Shown here in pieces: positions 1-12,387 of a stretch of 64,000 nucleotides of DNA. This DNA comes from Monocercomonoides exilis (lineage: Eukaryota > Preaxostyla > Oxymonadida > Polymastigidae). Each line of letters opens with the position of its first letter. The stretch's first letter is position 1. The notes beneath the pieces were generated by a model that was not told where the DNA came from, did not search any database, and saw only the letters and a program-made list of their open reading frames with translations. The stretch covers positions 248,001-312,000 of the forward strand of contig LSRY02000052.1 of NCBI GenBank assembly GCA_001643675.2. The letters are read 5' to 3'. The position numbers and the translations under genes were made by a program.

Positions 1-3000
1 TCTGTTTGGATGTCTGCTCATCGCTGTGAAATGAAGGGGATGGCACATGAACTGAAGGGGACTTGATTTGAAGTGGATATTGCGGAGAAGAAGAAGAAAC
101 AGAGGAAGAAGAAGAAACAGAAGGAGGAGGAGCAGAAGCAGAAGCAGCGGCGGCGGCAGCAGCAGCTTGTGCAAAGCGAATCTTCTGCTCTTCGATCTGC
201 TTGTGGAGCAGCACATTCGCCGCCCTCACTTCGCTCAGTGCCTTTTCTGCTTCTTTGATTTGAGCAGTCAGTTTTGCTGTTGTCTGCTTCTCAATCTTCT
301 TCTCCTCCCGTGCTGCTGTCAGCTGCATCGCTAGCATCACCACACGCGACTCCGCATCAAACAGACACAGCGACGCCTGCGACAGCCTCTGCTCTTCTCC
401 CCTCTGCATCACGCTCAGCTGCTCCTTCAACCTTTCTGCCTCTTGAGACAGAAGAGCATTCGCCTGCACTGCTTTTGCGTGCTCGTCCTCCCACTTCTCT
501 CTTTCCTGCGCCCGCTGCGCCACCAGCTGCGCAAACCGCTTCTGCTCTTCGCCCAACTTCGCCTCGCGCAGACGCGATGCTTCGACCAGGCGCCTGTTCT
601 CGTTCTGCTTCGCCCGCATGAACTGCATCGCTTTCCCCATCGCCTCCTTCATCGCACGTGCGGCGGCGTCTTTCTTCTCTGACAATACTTTCTCCTTCGC
701 CAGCCGCGCTTCTGTCTCTGCTGCCTGCGCCATTCGCTTGTTGTGGTTCATCTCCACCACCCGCAGCTGCTCCAGGAACTCCTTCTGTGTCTGTGCACTG
801 TATGCCCTCTCGCTTGACAGTTCTTTCTCCACTTCTCCAATCCTCACACACGCTGCATTCCTCTCTCCTTCTGCCTGCCTCAGCTGCTGCTCCAGCTCGT
901 CACAGCGGCGTAGCGCATCTGCCAGTATTTCTCTCTCCTTCTCTCTCTCTCTTTCTCTTTCTGCCTCCTTCTCTGCCTCTTCCTCGATGCCGTGGTATCG
1001 CCCTATGAGCGTCTCCATCCGCTGCTGCCACATCAGCTTCTCTTCTGCAAACGAGTCTCTCTCTTTCTCTGCTGCACTTGCCATCTCCATTGCGTGCTGT
1101 GCCTTCGCTTTCTCAGCCACAATAGCTCCAGATGCTTCGTCCACTTGTGTTTGGAGGGTGGAGACCAGCTGCCGCAGTGAAGACAGCTCTTCTCTGAGTG
1201 CACGGTTACTTTCACAGAAGATGGCGGTGTCGTTCAATTCTGATGATGATGATGATGGATTTATGAGAGAAGAAGAAGAAGAAGAGTTGATTTCTCCTTT
1301 TCCTTCTTCATTTTCTTCATCTTCTTGGTCTTCATCTGCATTTCTATTTGCTTCAATCTTGTTTCTGGTTGATTTCTTCGCCAACTCTTCTTTCAGAATG
1401 CTAATCTCCTTCTCAGCAGCCAATCTCAGTTCCTTCTCATTTTTCAGTTCTTTATTGAGTGCAATGACAGACTGCATCAATGGAGATGAAGAAGAAGATG
1501 TTGAATCATCGTTATTTGATGGAGAAGCAGAAGAAGAAGATGAATTTGAATCCAACTGCAGCGATTCCTGTGTACTCAGCAATTCAGCCAAACCAGCTTC
1601 TTTCAGCTTCAAGTTGACAACCAACAGCTCTGCTTCTCTTTCTTTCTTCATCGCTTCCACATTGTCTGTTAACAAAGCAATCGTCTTCTCCATCTCCTTT
1701 CTCTTCTCTGCCTCTTCCATCACCTCCTTCTCCTTCACCTCCACCAGCGCCTGTGCCTCTCCCAGCCTCACCTCCACTTCTTCCTTTTCTGCCTCTGCCT
1801 TCTTCTCTGCCTCTGCTGCTGCTGTCCACCTCTGCTCCATCACAGCCCTCGCCTCAGACTCCGCCGACAGCTCCTTCATTGCTGACTGATGCCTCTGCGA
1901 GAGCAGCTTGCTGTTCAGCTTGAGCACCTCGCATTCTCCCTCTCTCTCTGCCAGCTGCCTTTTCGCCTCTGCCAGCTCTGCCTCTCTCTCCTGCAGCGTC
2001 GTGTCGCTCGCCAGCTGCGCCATTTTCGACGTGAGCTCTTCGCTCCTCAGAATAAGCACTGCCTCACGTTTGGAGTGTTCTTCCTGGATCTTCTTTGCCT
2101 CTTCAGCCATTTCGGCTTCTCTTTCGCTCAGCTGCTGCTTCACTTTATTCAGCTCTCTTTCCAAGGCACTTGAAGACTCCTCTGCTGATTGCAGTGTCTG
2201 ATTCAGCGCTTGAATGGCTGCCTCGCTGCTTTCAACGAGCGCCTGCAGTTCAGCCTCTCTTTGGCTGCTCTGCTGCACTTTTGCTGAGAGAAGGGCATTC
2301 TCATTGGACAACAGCGTGGCTTTGCTCTCCACTTCTCTCTTGGACGCTGCCAGCTCTGCCACTTCGAGTGTGGCTGGGTGGGCAACAAGCGACGTCTCCA
2401 GCTGTGCTATCTTCAACTGCTGGGCTTGTGATTGCTCTTTCACTTTTTGCAGCTCTTCCTCTGCTTCCTGCTGCGCTTTCACTGCTTTTTCATTCTCTTG
2501 TCTCATTTCCGAGATAATTTGAGTTTTTTCTGTTGTCAATTTGCGTGCCTCTTCTTCTTTTGCCTGCAAAGCATTCTTCAATTCCATCAATTCCTTTCGC
2601 AATGACTCAATTTTGCTGTTCCCGCTAATCTTTTCAGATTCCCATTTCTGCAGATGCTCAATCCACATCTTTCTCTCTTCTTTCAGGCGACTTTTTGTGG
2701 AATCAAGCTCCTTTGACAAGCCGTCAAGTTTTGCTCTGCTTTCAAAAGAGTTATTTCCCATTGTCGTTTCGCCAAGCAGACACTCAGTTGCACATCTCTG
2801 CTTCAATTCTTCGAATGATGCATTGAGTGTCTGATATCGCTTAATTTCTTCGTTGCGCTGTGCTTCAACATTCGCTCTTTTCATGCTTTCTTCATTAGCT
2901 TTCTGTTCGAATTGCGCTATTTGAAGTTGAAGTCGATTCTGATTCTTTTTCAGTTCAGAATTTTCCATATCAACACTTTGACGCGACTTTTGAATAACAG

Positions 3001-3673
3001 TCATTTCTTTCTTAAGGTTTTGTAATTGTTCTTCAAGAAATTTTCTTTGTTCTAATTCAGCTTCAAGATTTTTTGTTATTTCTAAAATTTTTCCTGTTAA
3101 TTTTTCAATGTCCTCAGTCTTCATCTTAAGTTCTGCTTGCATTTTCGACTGCAATTTATTGATAGATGCATCTTCTCTCAGCATATTTGCAGCTGCATTT
3201 GTTTGCAATGAAATAATATCGTTTTGAATACCTTTTTCTTCAACTTGTGGCTTAACGCTTTCAACATGAAATGAAGAAGCATAAGCATCAGTTGGATTTT
3301 CAGATGATGATGAATCATCATGAGTGGCATGGGAATGAGCATGTTTATCTTCTGAAGTTGAAGGAACTTTTATGGAAAAATCAAAATCAGAGATTGACGG
3401 CCAAGATAATAATTCTGATGTCTGGTTATCCTGCTTTGTACGTGAAACAACGACGTCTGATAATTCTTTCGGTGAAATTTTTATCCCGTTTTTCAATAAA
3501 AGAGTTCTGAAATAATCACGTTGATTTATAATTCCCATGACAAGTTTCTCTTGAACGCTTCTGGATTTTTGTATGGAGGCTAATGCCTTATCTCTATCCA
3601 CTACCATTTGGATAAGGCCTTGGACAGTGTCGGCAGTCACTGGATATTCCATATATTTATAAATTGCGATGAT
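1..3673 (-). CDS. TPR: Tpr/Mlp/NUA-like nuclear basket nucleoporin (partial, C-terminus off window)
   Basis: One open frame runs from an ATG at 3652 to the left window edge without a stop, so the C-terminus is missing. The protein is almost entirely heptad-like coiled coil rich in Ala, Glu, Lys and Gln, ending here in a Ser/Pro-rich stretch. Residues about 28-60 (SRSVQEKL, then INQRDYFRTLL) match the conserved TPR/MLP block SRQHQMQLV..VRQRDMYRILL, and later LNKELKNEKELRLAAE and WQQRMETLIGRYH fit the same family. Such proteins form the nuclear basket filaments and act in mRNA export quality control and spindle-checkpoint anchoring. In relatives this block lies near residue 500, so about 450 residues appear to be missing upstream. 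A TTTGCAG acceptor at 3674 could mean an earlier exon, but less than 100 bp separates this gene from the divergent DEK gene. Family assignment is fairly sure; the start is not. Confidence 0.75.
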   Translation of the reverse strand, partial: MIAIYKYMEYPVTADTVQGLIQMVVDRDKALASIQKSRSVQEKLVMGIINQRDYFRTLLLKNGIKISPKELSDVVVSRTKQDNQTSELLSWPSISDFDFSIKVPSTSEDKHAHSHATHDDSSSSENPTDAYASSFHVESVKPQVEEKGIQNDIISLQTNAAANMLREDASINKLQSKMQAELKMKTEDIEKLTGKILEITKNLEAELEQRKFLEEQLQNLKKEMTVIQKSRQSVDMENSELKKNQNRLQLQIAQFEQKANEESMKRANVEAQRNEEIKRYQTLNASFEELKQRCATECLLGETTMGNNSFESRAKLDGLSKELDSTKSRLKEERKMWIEHLQKWESEKISGNSKIESLRKELMELKNALQAKEEEARKLTTEKTQIISEMRQENEKAVKAQQEAEEELQKVKEQSQAQQLKIAQLETSLVAHPATLEVAELAASKREVESKATLLSNENALLSAKVQQSSQREAELQALVESSEAAIQALNQTLQSAEESSSALERELNKVKQQLSEREAEMAEEAKKIQEEHSKREAVLILRSEELTSKMAQLASDTTLQEREAELAEAKRQLAEREGECEVLKLNSKLLSQRHQSAMKELSAESEARAVMEQRWTAAAEAEKKAEAEKEEVEVRLGEAQALVEVKEKEVMEEAEKRKEMEKTIALLTDNVEAMKKEREAELLVVNLKLKEAGLAELLSTQESLQLDSNSSSSSASPSNNDDSTSSSSSPLMQSVIALNKELKNEKELRLAAEKEISILKEELAKKSTRNKIEANRNADEDQEDEENEEGKGEINSSSSSSLINPSSSSSELNDTAIFCESNRALREELSSLRQLVSTLQTQVDEASGAIVAEKAKAQHAMEMASAAEKERDSFAEEKLMWQQRMETLIGRYHGIEEEAEKEAEREREREKEREILADALRRCDELEQQLRQAEGERNAACVRIGEVEKELSSERAYSAQTQKEFLEQLRVVEMNHNKRMAQAAETEARLAKEKVLSEKKDAAARAMKEAMGKAMQFMRAKQNENRRLVEASRLREAKLGEEQKRFAQLVAQRAQEREKWEDEHAKAVQANALLSQEAERLKEQLSVMQRGEEQRLSQASLCLFDAESRVVMLAMQLTAAREEKKIEKQTTAKLTAQIKEAEKALSEVRAANVLLHKQIEEQKIRFAQAAAAAAAASASAPPPSVSSSSSVSSSSPQYPLQIKSPSVHVPSPSFHSDEQTSKQ

Positions 3674-3741
3674 CTGCAAATAATACTTTGTATTGAAAAA
3701 ATGAGTTTGCCATAATTATGATTATTATTTTTATTTGAGAA

Positions 3742-5544
3742 ATGTCAGGTTGCCTCAATTTTCGTTATCTATTTTTGCAATTATTTTTAATTTATTCTTT
3801 ATCAAAATCAATTCTTGACAAATAACATTACATTGCATTAAATTTCAAGATGCACCTGACGTTTGTCTTTTTTTATTTTTTATTTATTTAAAATATCAAA
3901 ACGATAATTTTTTTATTAATACAGCATTCAACAACACAACATGAAACAGGACAGGAACTTGGTTTGATTATTTCCGTTATTTTTTCAAAAATAAACAATA
4001 ATTTGATTTTTTAATTATTGTTTTGACAGGAAAAATTCCAATGATTGCTTACCATTTTGAAGATAGACAATATCTCGACGTAATGTCAGATTTATATTTA
4101 TCGATAACAGGAATAGAAAAACCGCAAGATGAATCAATAGAGAGTCTGAAGACGATTAATGGATTGGAAGGAAAAGAAGTGTGTAGCTGTTGGATCCTTT
4201 TCACAGAAATCACTTTTTTTTTAAATACATTTTTAAGGCTCTTGTTACAGTTCGATTTAAAAAGCAAACAGCGGATAAATTAAGACAGTTTTGTAGATTC
4301 TTATGTATTCCGCATACAGGAACAAAAGATGAAGTGATTACTCGTCTTCTTTCATTCCTCAAAGCTCCAAAAGACATGGAAAAGGTTGTCTTTGATTTTT
4401 ATATGAATGCAATGTTTTTTTAAAACGTTTAAAAACTATTAGACAGCAAAAAGACGAATTCAGACAGATTCATCACTTCAACCGATAAGTTCAAATGAAA
4501 AGAAGCGCAGGCAGGTATCTCAGACTCCACAAGCCGAAGAAGGCGCAGAAAAAGGAGCCGAAGAGAAGAAGAAAAAGAAGGCAGTTCCAAAAGACCCCAA
4601 CGCACCCAAACGATTCTCAGCTGCATATCTCCACTTCTTCAAAGCAAAGAGAAACGAAGTGTGAAATTTTTTTGCACTCACTCCAAATGTTACGATAAAT
4701 AATTTATTTTTTTGTTCTTTTCTGATTGGACTGTTGATTGATTGGCTGTTTTACTTGTTATTCAAATGTAATGCAACTCTTACAGATACAAAAAAGCATG
4801 GAAGATGCAATGCCAGGCACCACACCATCCAACCAGGAAGTGACAAAGAGAGCAGCAGATCTGTGGAGTTCGCTGACAGATGCAGAAAAGGAGCCATATG
4901 TGAAGATGTCTGAAGAGGAGAGGCAAGAGTACTATAAGAAATACGATGAATATGTGAAGAGCGGGAAGAAAGCAGAGTGGGATGCGAAAGTGGAGGCTGA
5001 AGGTGCGACAGTAAAGGAAAGCAAGAAGACAAAAAGGAAAGACGGATCCAAAAGCGCTTCTTCTTCTTCAGCTTCATCTTCATCGTCATCTTCATCAAAA
5101 GATGCATCGGGTAAAGTCAGCCATAAAGGTCCAGCTAAAATACCTCCACCAACAGCTGCTCAACTTGCTGCTAAGATTGGCCAAATTTTCGATCAGGTGT
5201 GCTGCAATTATTATATTTATTTTTTTGAAGTTTTGAATGCTTTTTAATTAATTAATTGCTTATATTCAAAATAAATTCTCAATCTTCTCATTTCTTCTTC
5301 TAAATAATAATAACAATAATAATTATTTTTTTTTAAACACACAAAAAAATTGTTATTACAGCTCGAAGACAACTCTGAAGTGTCACTCAAGTCGCTTCGC
5401 ATTCAGCTGGAGAAGTTTTTCAATGTGCCTCTGCACGAACAGCGCGATGTCATCACCCGAATTGTAATCGATCTCACTTCACCAAACGACGAAAATGACG
5501 AGCCAAAAGAACAGACAGAGAACATCACACAGAAACTCTCTTGA
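3742..5544 (+). CDS. DEK-family chromatin protein with an internal HMG box
   Basis: Proposed exons: 3742-3748, 3950-3961, 4030-4178, 4238-4384, 4443-4658, 4786-5196 and 5362-5544. All phases agree and give 374 residues. The N-terminal part (GQELGKIPMIAYHF, then LKTINGLEGKE, then FLCIPHTGTKDEVITRLLSF) matches the DEK domain. Residues about 150-230 form an HMG box (PKDPNAPKRFSAAY, then WSSLTDAEKEPYV), split by the 4659-4785 intron. After a Ser-rich linker, residues about 297-358 (PPTAAQLAAKIGQIF, then LRIQLEKFFNVPL) form a DEK_C domain. DEK proteins bind and bend DNA and chaperone histones; an HMG box would add minor-groove binding. The first two tiny exons are the weakest part of the model. 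An alternative 37-nt exon at 3925-3961 also joins in frame but lacks a start codon. Confidence 0.75.
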
Positions 5545-5899
5545 ACTTCTTTTCGGTCTCATTGATATTTTTTTTATAACCATTTCACACACGCGTGCTT
5601 CAGCGGTTGTATATTTTCTTTTTTTCTTTTTCTTTTTCTTTTTTCTATTTTTTTTCATTTTTCGGTTTTGATGATTGCGCTATTTCTTCCATAATTAGTT
5701 TAGAAGAATAATTGTGGGGATGTACATGTCAATTTGAGGATAGCCTTTCAACAACAAACAAACAAAAAATAATAATTTGTAAAATATTATTTCAATTTTA
5801 TTTATTCCTTTTAAAAAGGGTTTAATAACAACAATTACACGAATAGAAAACAAAACAGAAAAAAAAAATTCTTAAAAAAACCAATCTCAATCATTTTCA

Positions 5900-8800
5900 T
5901 CAGACATCTGCCGCCTCTCTCATTCTGTCCGCCATTCTTCTTATTCTATCGAGTTCTTTCAGCTGAAGCTGGCTGAGTGACGACGGTGAGGAAGAAGCGA
6001 AGGAGGAGCTCTGTGGCATAGTCAGGGGAGACTGCTGAAGTGGGTGAGTGACACCAGGAAGATACGTTTGAAGTGGTGAGGTGAGCAGCGAAGTGGGGTA
6101 TGTGGCTGGCTTGGCCATGACAGAGGCGCCCTGGAAGATCGGGTTGAAGATGTTATCTCCAAGCACAAGTGAAGAATTTGGGGAGGAAAGTGAAGAGCGA
6201 CCAAGAGATGAGATGGTTGGGCGTGCAGAGGGCAAACAAGGGACAGTGTTGAGTGAAGGAGGAGGGATGAATGAGAAACCAGCGGAGGAAGGGTTGCGGG
6301 AAGATGATGCGCCGAATGCGGAGTTGGAGCGGGTGAACATGTCGTGCGGCTTGTTCTGCCCGTAGATTGGCTGATGGATCAGAGAATGGCCGTTGGAAGT
6401 GCCAATGTCGAGTAAGTTTAGATTCTTGTTCGTACACTGAGAATGGCACAGAGAAGAAGAGGCATACAGAGGAGACGATTTTGACATTGGATTTCTTCTA
6501 CGTCTTTTCTCAGAGCCAGATGTGCCAGGCGTGCCAGATGAAATGGAGATTAAGGAATACGCAGGATTATCAGCAGGGTCATAGACAAGCTCAGGCTTTT
6601 CCTCGTCCAGATGCGACAAGAAAAGGCTATTTGCTTTGGGTTTGTTGATGTCGCTCTGCCTCAGCCGCACTCCTGCACTGGCAGTGAATCGAATCTCCTT
6701 CAGCGCTTCTTTCCTTCCTGTGGGTGTTGTCCATTCAACATCCACCACTCTTGCTAGGCTTTTAAGATCAATCCCGTTTTCGTTCCCAGACGACGCAAAT
6801 GTCCCTCTCTCCACTTCTTTCCCTGTTTGAAGAGCTTCAAAAGCAGCATCCCGCTGATTCATAGCTTCTTCTTCGTCTTCTTGTTCTTGCATCTGTTCCT
6901 CTTTTTCTCTTTCATCTCTGCTTTTTTCCTTCTCTTTCTCTCCAACCACATCAAGCTCCAGATCTGCAACATGATTTGTGCTTTGTGCATTAGCATCACT
7001 AATTGCTTCGTTTGAACTTTCTTTTTTCGCTTCGACTTCTTTCTTTGCTTCTTCTTCTGCTGCTACTTTCATCATTTCGCGATGCAAACGGCTGATCTGC
7101 TCGACTGTGTCAATTGTCATCAATCCTTTCTTCTTCAGTCTTTCTATCAACATTGCAAGTTCCTCTTCTTTCTTTGACATCTGCGATCCTTTTGCAAAAT
7201 GCTGCATCCTGTTTCTTTTGCCATACATTCTGTTGAGTCTGTTTCTGACATCTTCCTCTCCTTCTCTGACTCGTATTATGCGTGTCAATTGGCTGTCTGT
7301 GTGTCTTTTCTCCAGTGCTGCATTGATGTATGCCCCGTCGCACACATGCTCCACATAGTCACTTGCAGAATACCCATTCGTCCATCTGTCATCCAGTGTG
7401 GCTGAGAAGAGTGAATAGAACATGGTTATCGGGTCTGCAATGCCACCCATGATGGGAGGGGCTGCTCGGATGGGAAGTTTCAGAGAGCCACAGAGCGGGA
7501 AAGAGGAGGAGAATGCATGTGAGGGAGAGATAAATGACCTGGCTGTTTGAGATGAAGATCCACGTAAGACAGTTGAAAGAGATGTTGACTGTGAAAACAA
7601 TGCTGAATTGATTGGGATCAATCCTGCGATTCGTTGGAGCAGTTGTGGAAGCTGCCTCGGCTGCACAGACGATACAGCAGCAGCATTTTGCTCACTCTCG
7701 TTTTTGTTGGTATCGTCAGCCATCATCAGCTCATCATTCTCATCAGACTCATTCAAAACCCTCCAGTTCTCCCGCTCTGCAGCGACCATCCCTTTCGCAA
7801 TACCTTCGGTCATCCAGTTGACAGTGCTGTCTTCTTCATCCCAGCTGTCCAAGTACGACGAAAGAGAATGAGGAAGAAGGGCAGCATCTCCTGTCAATAG
7901 TGTCGGATTCCCTTTCTCTTTATCTCCATCTCTAAACGCCTTCAACCTTTCCTTCCGCGAGAAGCTGAAGCCAGCTGCATTCAAAGCGATCGACGCAAGA
8001 TGTGGATGCACAATCACCGAAGGCACAATAGCCGAAAGCAGCGCAAGCGATGGTGCAGGCTCTCCGCGGGAGTTCCCCACAACCAGACAGCTCACTGCAC
8101 TGGAGCGCAGCCCATGCAGCGAGGATGCCCTGTCGCGGATGTGCTGATAAGGGTTCATCGCAGCAAAGGCAGATGAAGAGGCTGCAGAAGGAGTGAAGGC
8201 AAAACCAGAGGCAACAGACGCTGCAGTGACACACGACGTGATCGTGTCAGGCGGCTGGATGATGCTTCCAACTGCCACTTTCCCAGACTCCGATGCTGCC
8301 ATAGCCTCGCGCGCCATGATCCTCATCTTCTCTTCGCGGTCAAACAGCTTCAGCACATTCATCTGCCGCACAAACACATCCATCTCTGAAAACACATTCT
8401 GCCCAGCCATAAACCTGTCGATCAGCCCGTCGCCTGGCCGGGTTCTGCTCCAGAACTTCGTGTTTTTGTCTTCCGACGCCGTGGCCAGCGAGTTGCCGAG
8501 CGGGTGCCAGCACATGTCGGTGATCCCTCTGTCGTGTGCAGTGACTGTCTCAATCGCATCTGGCGTGTCGCTTAAATAGTACCGCAGCATCCCTTCGGTT
8601 GTCCCTTCCACAAACAGCTTCTCCTCAAATGGATGCCAGCGGATCTTCTGTGTGGTCTGCTCGTACGTCTGCCACATGTTCACTGCTCCGCGCTTTTTGC
8701 CAGCTCCAAACAAGGAATCGCTTGCTCCAGCGTCGCGCATAAACCGGACATCCCACATTTTTATTGTCTCGTCTCTGCCATACGACAGTAGATGTGTTCC

Positions 8801-9814
8801 ATTCACAGGATTGAACGTGACCCCAGAGACTTCTTCGCGATGAGCATTGATGGTCTTCACACATGCTGCGTCATCTTTCATTCGCACATCCCACAGTTTC
8901 ATTGTTCCATCACCACTACCAGACACCAGCACACCAAGCGATGGATGCCAATCAATTCCTTTCACTCTTGCATCGTGCCCTTTCAGCGTTCGTGCATCTC
9001 TTTCACGGCCAAGCGGGCACACTTTAATGTACATATCATCAGAGCATGTAGCTAAGAAGCTGTCAGTTGGAGACAAGCAAAGGCCACGAACTGGGTGAGA
9101 ATGGGCAGTCCACTTCCATTCTGGATTCAATGTGCAAGTTCTCATTTGCACATCTCCTTTATGGGAACCTATCATTAAAAACTCGTTGTTGTGAGTCCAT
9201 GTCATTGTCGTAATAGCTGTTGTATCTACTGTAACTACAGAACCAAATTGATAAGTCATTCCATTCCAAATTGTGACGTATCCAACAGAATTTCCAGTAA
9301 AAACATGTCGTGCATCAGGCGTCCACTGATTAAAAGCAAAGAATGATAAAAAATTAAAGAAATAACACATAATAAAACGAATTGAGTGATTTTTATTGTT
9401 GTTAAAGAAATGAAATGAATAATTGAAAGCAAACAGTGACAGCTCCAAGTGGAAGAGCTTCATTATTTGTTGATGTATGAACAAATCTAGTGCATGCATT
9501 GCTAGCTGGCTTGTGCTCATAAAAAGGGGGTAAAGAGATCTTTTGAAATCGAATGATTATCGAAAATATTAAATTGAAAAGATAAAAAAAGTAATTGCAA
9601 ACATTTCTTGATTCACTTGATGATGGATCAAATGGAGGTTTATCATAAAATCTTGGGAAATATATGCGATTCTGAAAAAACATTTGACGAGTAAAGTGGA
9701 AAGAGAATAACAAACTTCAATTGTTCGCACAAGCGAGGAATGAAAATCTATAGTACGCTTTTGTAAACGCTTCTTTGGAGGCATGTCTATCCTTTCAGTT
9801 CGTGATCTCATCAT
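5900..9814 (-). CDS. WDR33: WDR33/Pfs2/FY polyadenylation factor WD40 protein
   Basis: Exons 9814-9716, 9671-9603, 9539-9435 and 9325-5900 give 1232 residues. The N-terminus KRTIDFHSSLVRTIENRIY matches the KRTIDYNPSV..LENRIW block of WDR33, then TRFVHTSTNNE matches TKFVRTSTNK. The next exon begins WTPDARHVFTGNSVGYVTIWNG. Seven WD40 blades cover about residues 92-410 (for example FATCSDD-, GHDARVKGIDWHP- and AHDRGITDMCWHPLG-type blades, ending SEDKNTKFWSRTRPGD). In the cleavage and polyadenylation factor this propeller recognises the AAUAAA signal of pre-mRNA in the nucleus. The remaining 800 residues are low-complexity and Ser-rich with a Glu-rich coil (roughly nt 6800-7150) and no domain I recognise. 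It converges on the DEK gene, with 355 bp between stops. Confidence 0.92.
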
Positions 9815-10086
9815 TTTTGAAAACCTTCACCAAGGAATCAAAATAAAAAGTTATCTGAAAAAATGCAACCATAATTAATTGATTAACATTTGCATTTTTA
9901 TACGATTCATTTAAACAGTCAACATCCTGTTGTTAATAAATATATTCAGCTTTGTCTTCGCAATTTTTTTGAAAAAGAAAAAAACAGATAAATTGATGTT
10001 ACGAGATGTTTGATTTTTATCTTTGAATAACTTACTTTAAAAAATTTATTATAAATATAAAAAAATTAGCTTGAATCTGTTTTCAT

Positions 10087-12387
10087 TCATTTTCGAGAAT
10101 CCTTGTTGCCTGCATCAGGCAATTCATTGTCTGCGCTGTGGCCACGGCTTCTGTGCTTTTTCTCTTCTCTTCCTCTTTTGGATTTTGCAAGCTCATCTTT
10201 TGAATTGCTTGTTTTTCCCTTATTATCCCTTTTATGCTCATCATCAGAAAGTGAAGTGGACGAAGAGGAAGAAGAAGAGCTGCGATCAGAAGAAGGAGAA
10301 CGAGAACGAGAAGAAGAAGAAGAAGATGATGATTCAGACTCACTTCTTCTTCTTCTATCCTTTCTGCCTCTGCTGTGACGGTGATGATGATTGCTATGAT
10401 GCCTCTCATTTTTAACTGATGTTTTTCCATCTTCTCCTGTCTTCACATTGGAAGAACTCGAAGATTTACCTTCTTCTTTTGTTTCAGTGCAATTTTTCTC
10501 TGTTGGCTGGGTTTCCTCAATTAATGCGATTTTCCCTGTTTCTCCTTGCACTGCCTTTTGCTCTTTTTCTTTTTCTTTTTCTTTCTCCTTCTTCTCTTTC
10601 TCTTTCTCCTTTTCCTTCTCTTTCTCTTTCGCATCTTCTTTCTTTGAGCTCACATCTGTTTCCTTTTTATGCCCGTCTTTCTCTTTCCCTTGCTCAGAAT
10701 GATGACTACTGCCACTTCCTTCTGCCTCTGTTTGCTTTGATGTCTTCTTTTCCTCTGCTTTTTCAGTCGAAGCTGCTTTCCCTTCTTCTTTTGTATCATC
10801 TCGCACTGTAATCTTCCACTCCTCTTTCTTCGCTTCCCCTTTCTCTCTGTACCCCCTCTTCTGCGCATCTGCTCCTTTTCTTTCTCTTTCTCTTTCCCTG
10901 TCTCTTTCCCTGTCCCTATCTCTGTCTCTATCTCTATCGTGTCTTCTGTCTCTTTTTCTGCTGTCGCTTCTGCTCCGACTTCTCCTCCTCCTTCTTCTGT
11001 CTCTTGCGTGTCTGTCATCCCGACTTCTGCTGCGTTTGTGTCCTCTGCTTCTGCTTCTGCTTCTGCTTCTTGTCCTGCTTCTGCTGTGTCTTCTTCTCCT
11101 TCTGTGTCTCTTTGAACGATCTGATTCTTCTTCTGATGAAGACGAATCATTTGAGCTGTCACTTGAAGATGGAGATGAAGAAGAATGTCCTCCTTTCCTC
11201 TTCTTTTGTGCTTCTTTCACTTTTCTTTCCGCTGAAATTGTAAACATCAGATGCATATTGACAGTTGTGATTTCACAGGAAATAATATCAAACACAATTT
11301 GAATGAATTAAAACAATGAAGAAAAAAATGACAAAAAGATAAATGAAAAAAATCTTATCTTCCTGAAAAAAAAAGGATCATGGTCACAAATTAAAGCTCA
11401 CAGAAATCCAATAACATATTGACAACACTCAACTCAACTCTTGAAATACCATCAATCAATGCGAGCTTCTCCATAAGCGTAGCCTTAACGGTTTCAAAAG
11501 TGCTTTCAGTATTATAAACGCTCTGCAGCCCAGTAAGAGATGATGTAGTAGTGCTAAAAGCAGACGTAAGAGACGCGACAGATGCAGGAATAGCTGCAAC
11601 TTCTGGTGGCTTGACAGGAGGAGTAGGCTTGCTCGATGAAAGAGTTAACATTTGCGGAGAAGGTCTCAAATTTGGAGGAGGACCTTTGGCTCGCCCAACT
11701 TTCAGCATCATTCCCATAAACGTAGTCCCATTCATCAAAAGTCCCTTTTCTGCATCTTCAACAGAGAAGAATTCAATGAATCCATATCGAAATGGTTGTG
11801 AACTGTCACCTAGAATTCGCACATCCTTCACCGGACCGCAAACGGTAAAGTGCTGTTTAAGCTGTTCTGGCGTTGCAATGCTATTTATTTGATTAACATA
11901 AATGCTTCGACTTGGCTGCTCCGAGGCAGTTGGAATTGCAGCTATTCCAGGAGTGGGTAAAACACCTGATCCGATTGTTGGCATTGGAGTAAGAGGGAAT
12001 TGCATTGGCTTTGGTGGTCCATACTGTGCAACGTGAAGAGGATGACCCAGCAATTCTTCGCCATTCATTGCTGAAGCTTCTGCAGCCTTGAAAAAAAGAT
12101 GCTGTTTATTTCAAAAAAATTACTAATTGCAAACTGATTTGCTTGACTCAAAATCGATCATGCACATCAGAAGACCATTTGACGGATCTCTAATAATATT
12201 TTTTTGAAATGTATTTTGTTAATAAACAAGATTCACACGGAAATACGCGAGTATCGAGTATTTTTCCAAAAGTCGAAAATAGCTCGACTATTTGCTGAAT
12301 CTGAAAAGAAGGGTCAATATTTGCTACATAAATTGATTTTTTTCCACTTTCTGTTTCAATGTCATTTTGCTGAAATGCAAAAGACAT
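10087..12387 (-). CDS. SREK1: SREK1/SRrp86-like SR splicing regulator
   Basis: Exons 12387-12239, 12189-12135, 12086-11450 (3' end uncertain) and 11231-10087 give about 661 residues. RRM1 runs from KSIYVANIDPSF over three exons to NGEELLGHPLHVAQYGPPKP. RRM2 begins SRSIYVNQINSI and ends MGMMLKVGRAKGPPP. After a Pro/Ser linker, AERKVKEAQKKRKGG leads into a long RS/RD/RE domain followed by a Lys/Glu/Ser-rich tail. Two RRMs with this spacing followed by an RS domain fit SREK1, which modulates other SR proteins during splice-site choice in the nucleus. The junction between the RRM part and the RS part is ambiguous: donors at 11449 (GTATTT) and about 11401 (GTGAGC) both keep frame. A plain two-RRM SR protein is the alternative. 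Confidence 0.75.

Noticed and set aside
357-2834. Ser/Cys/Leu-rich plus-strand frames, the longest 423 codons
   Set aside because: Antisense to the Tpr coiled coil, whose minus frame is open throughout and matches the TPR/MLP family.
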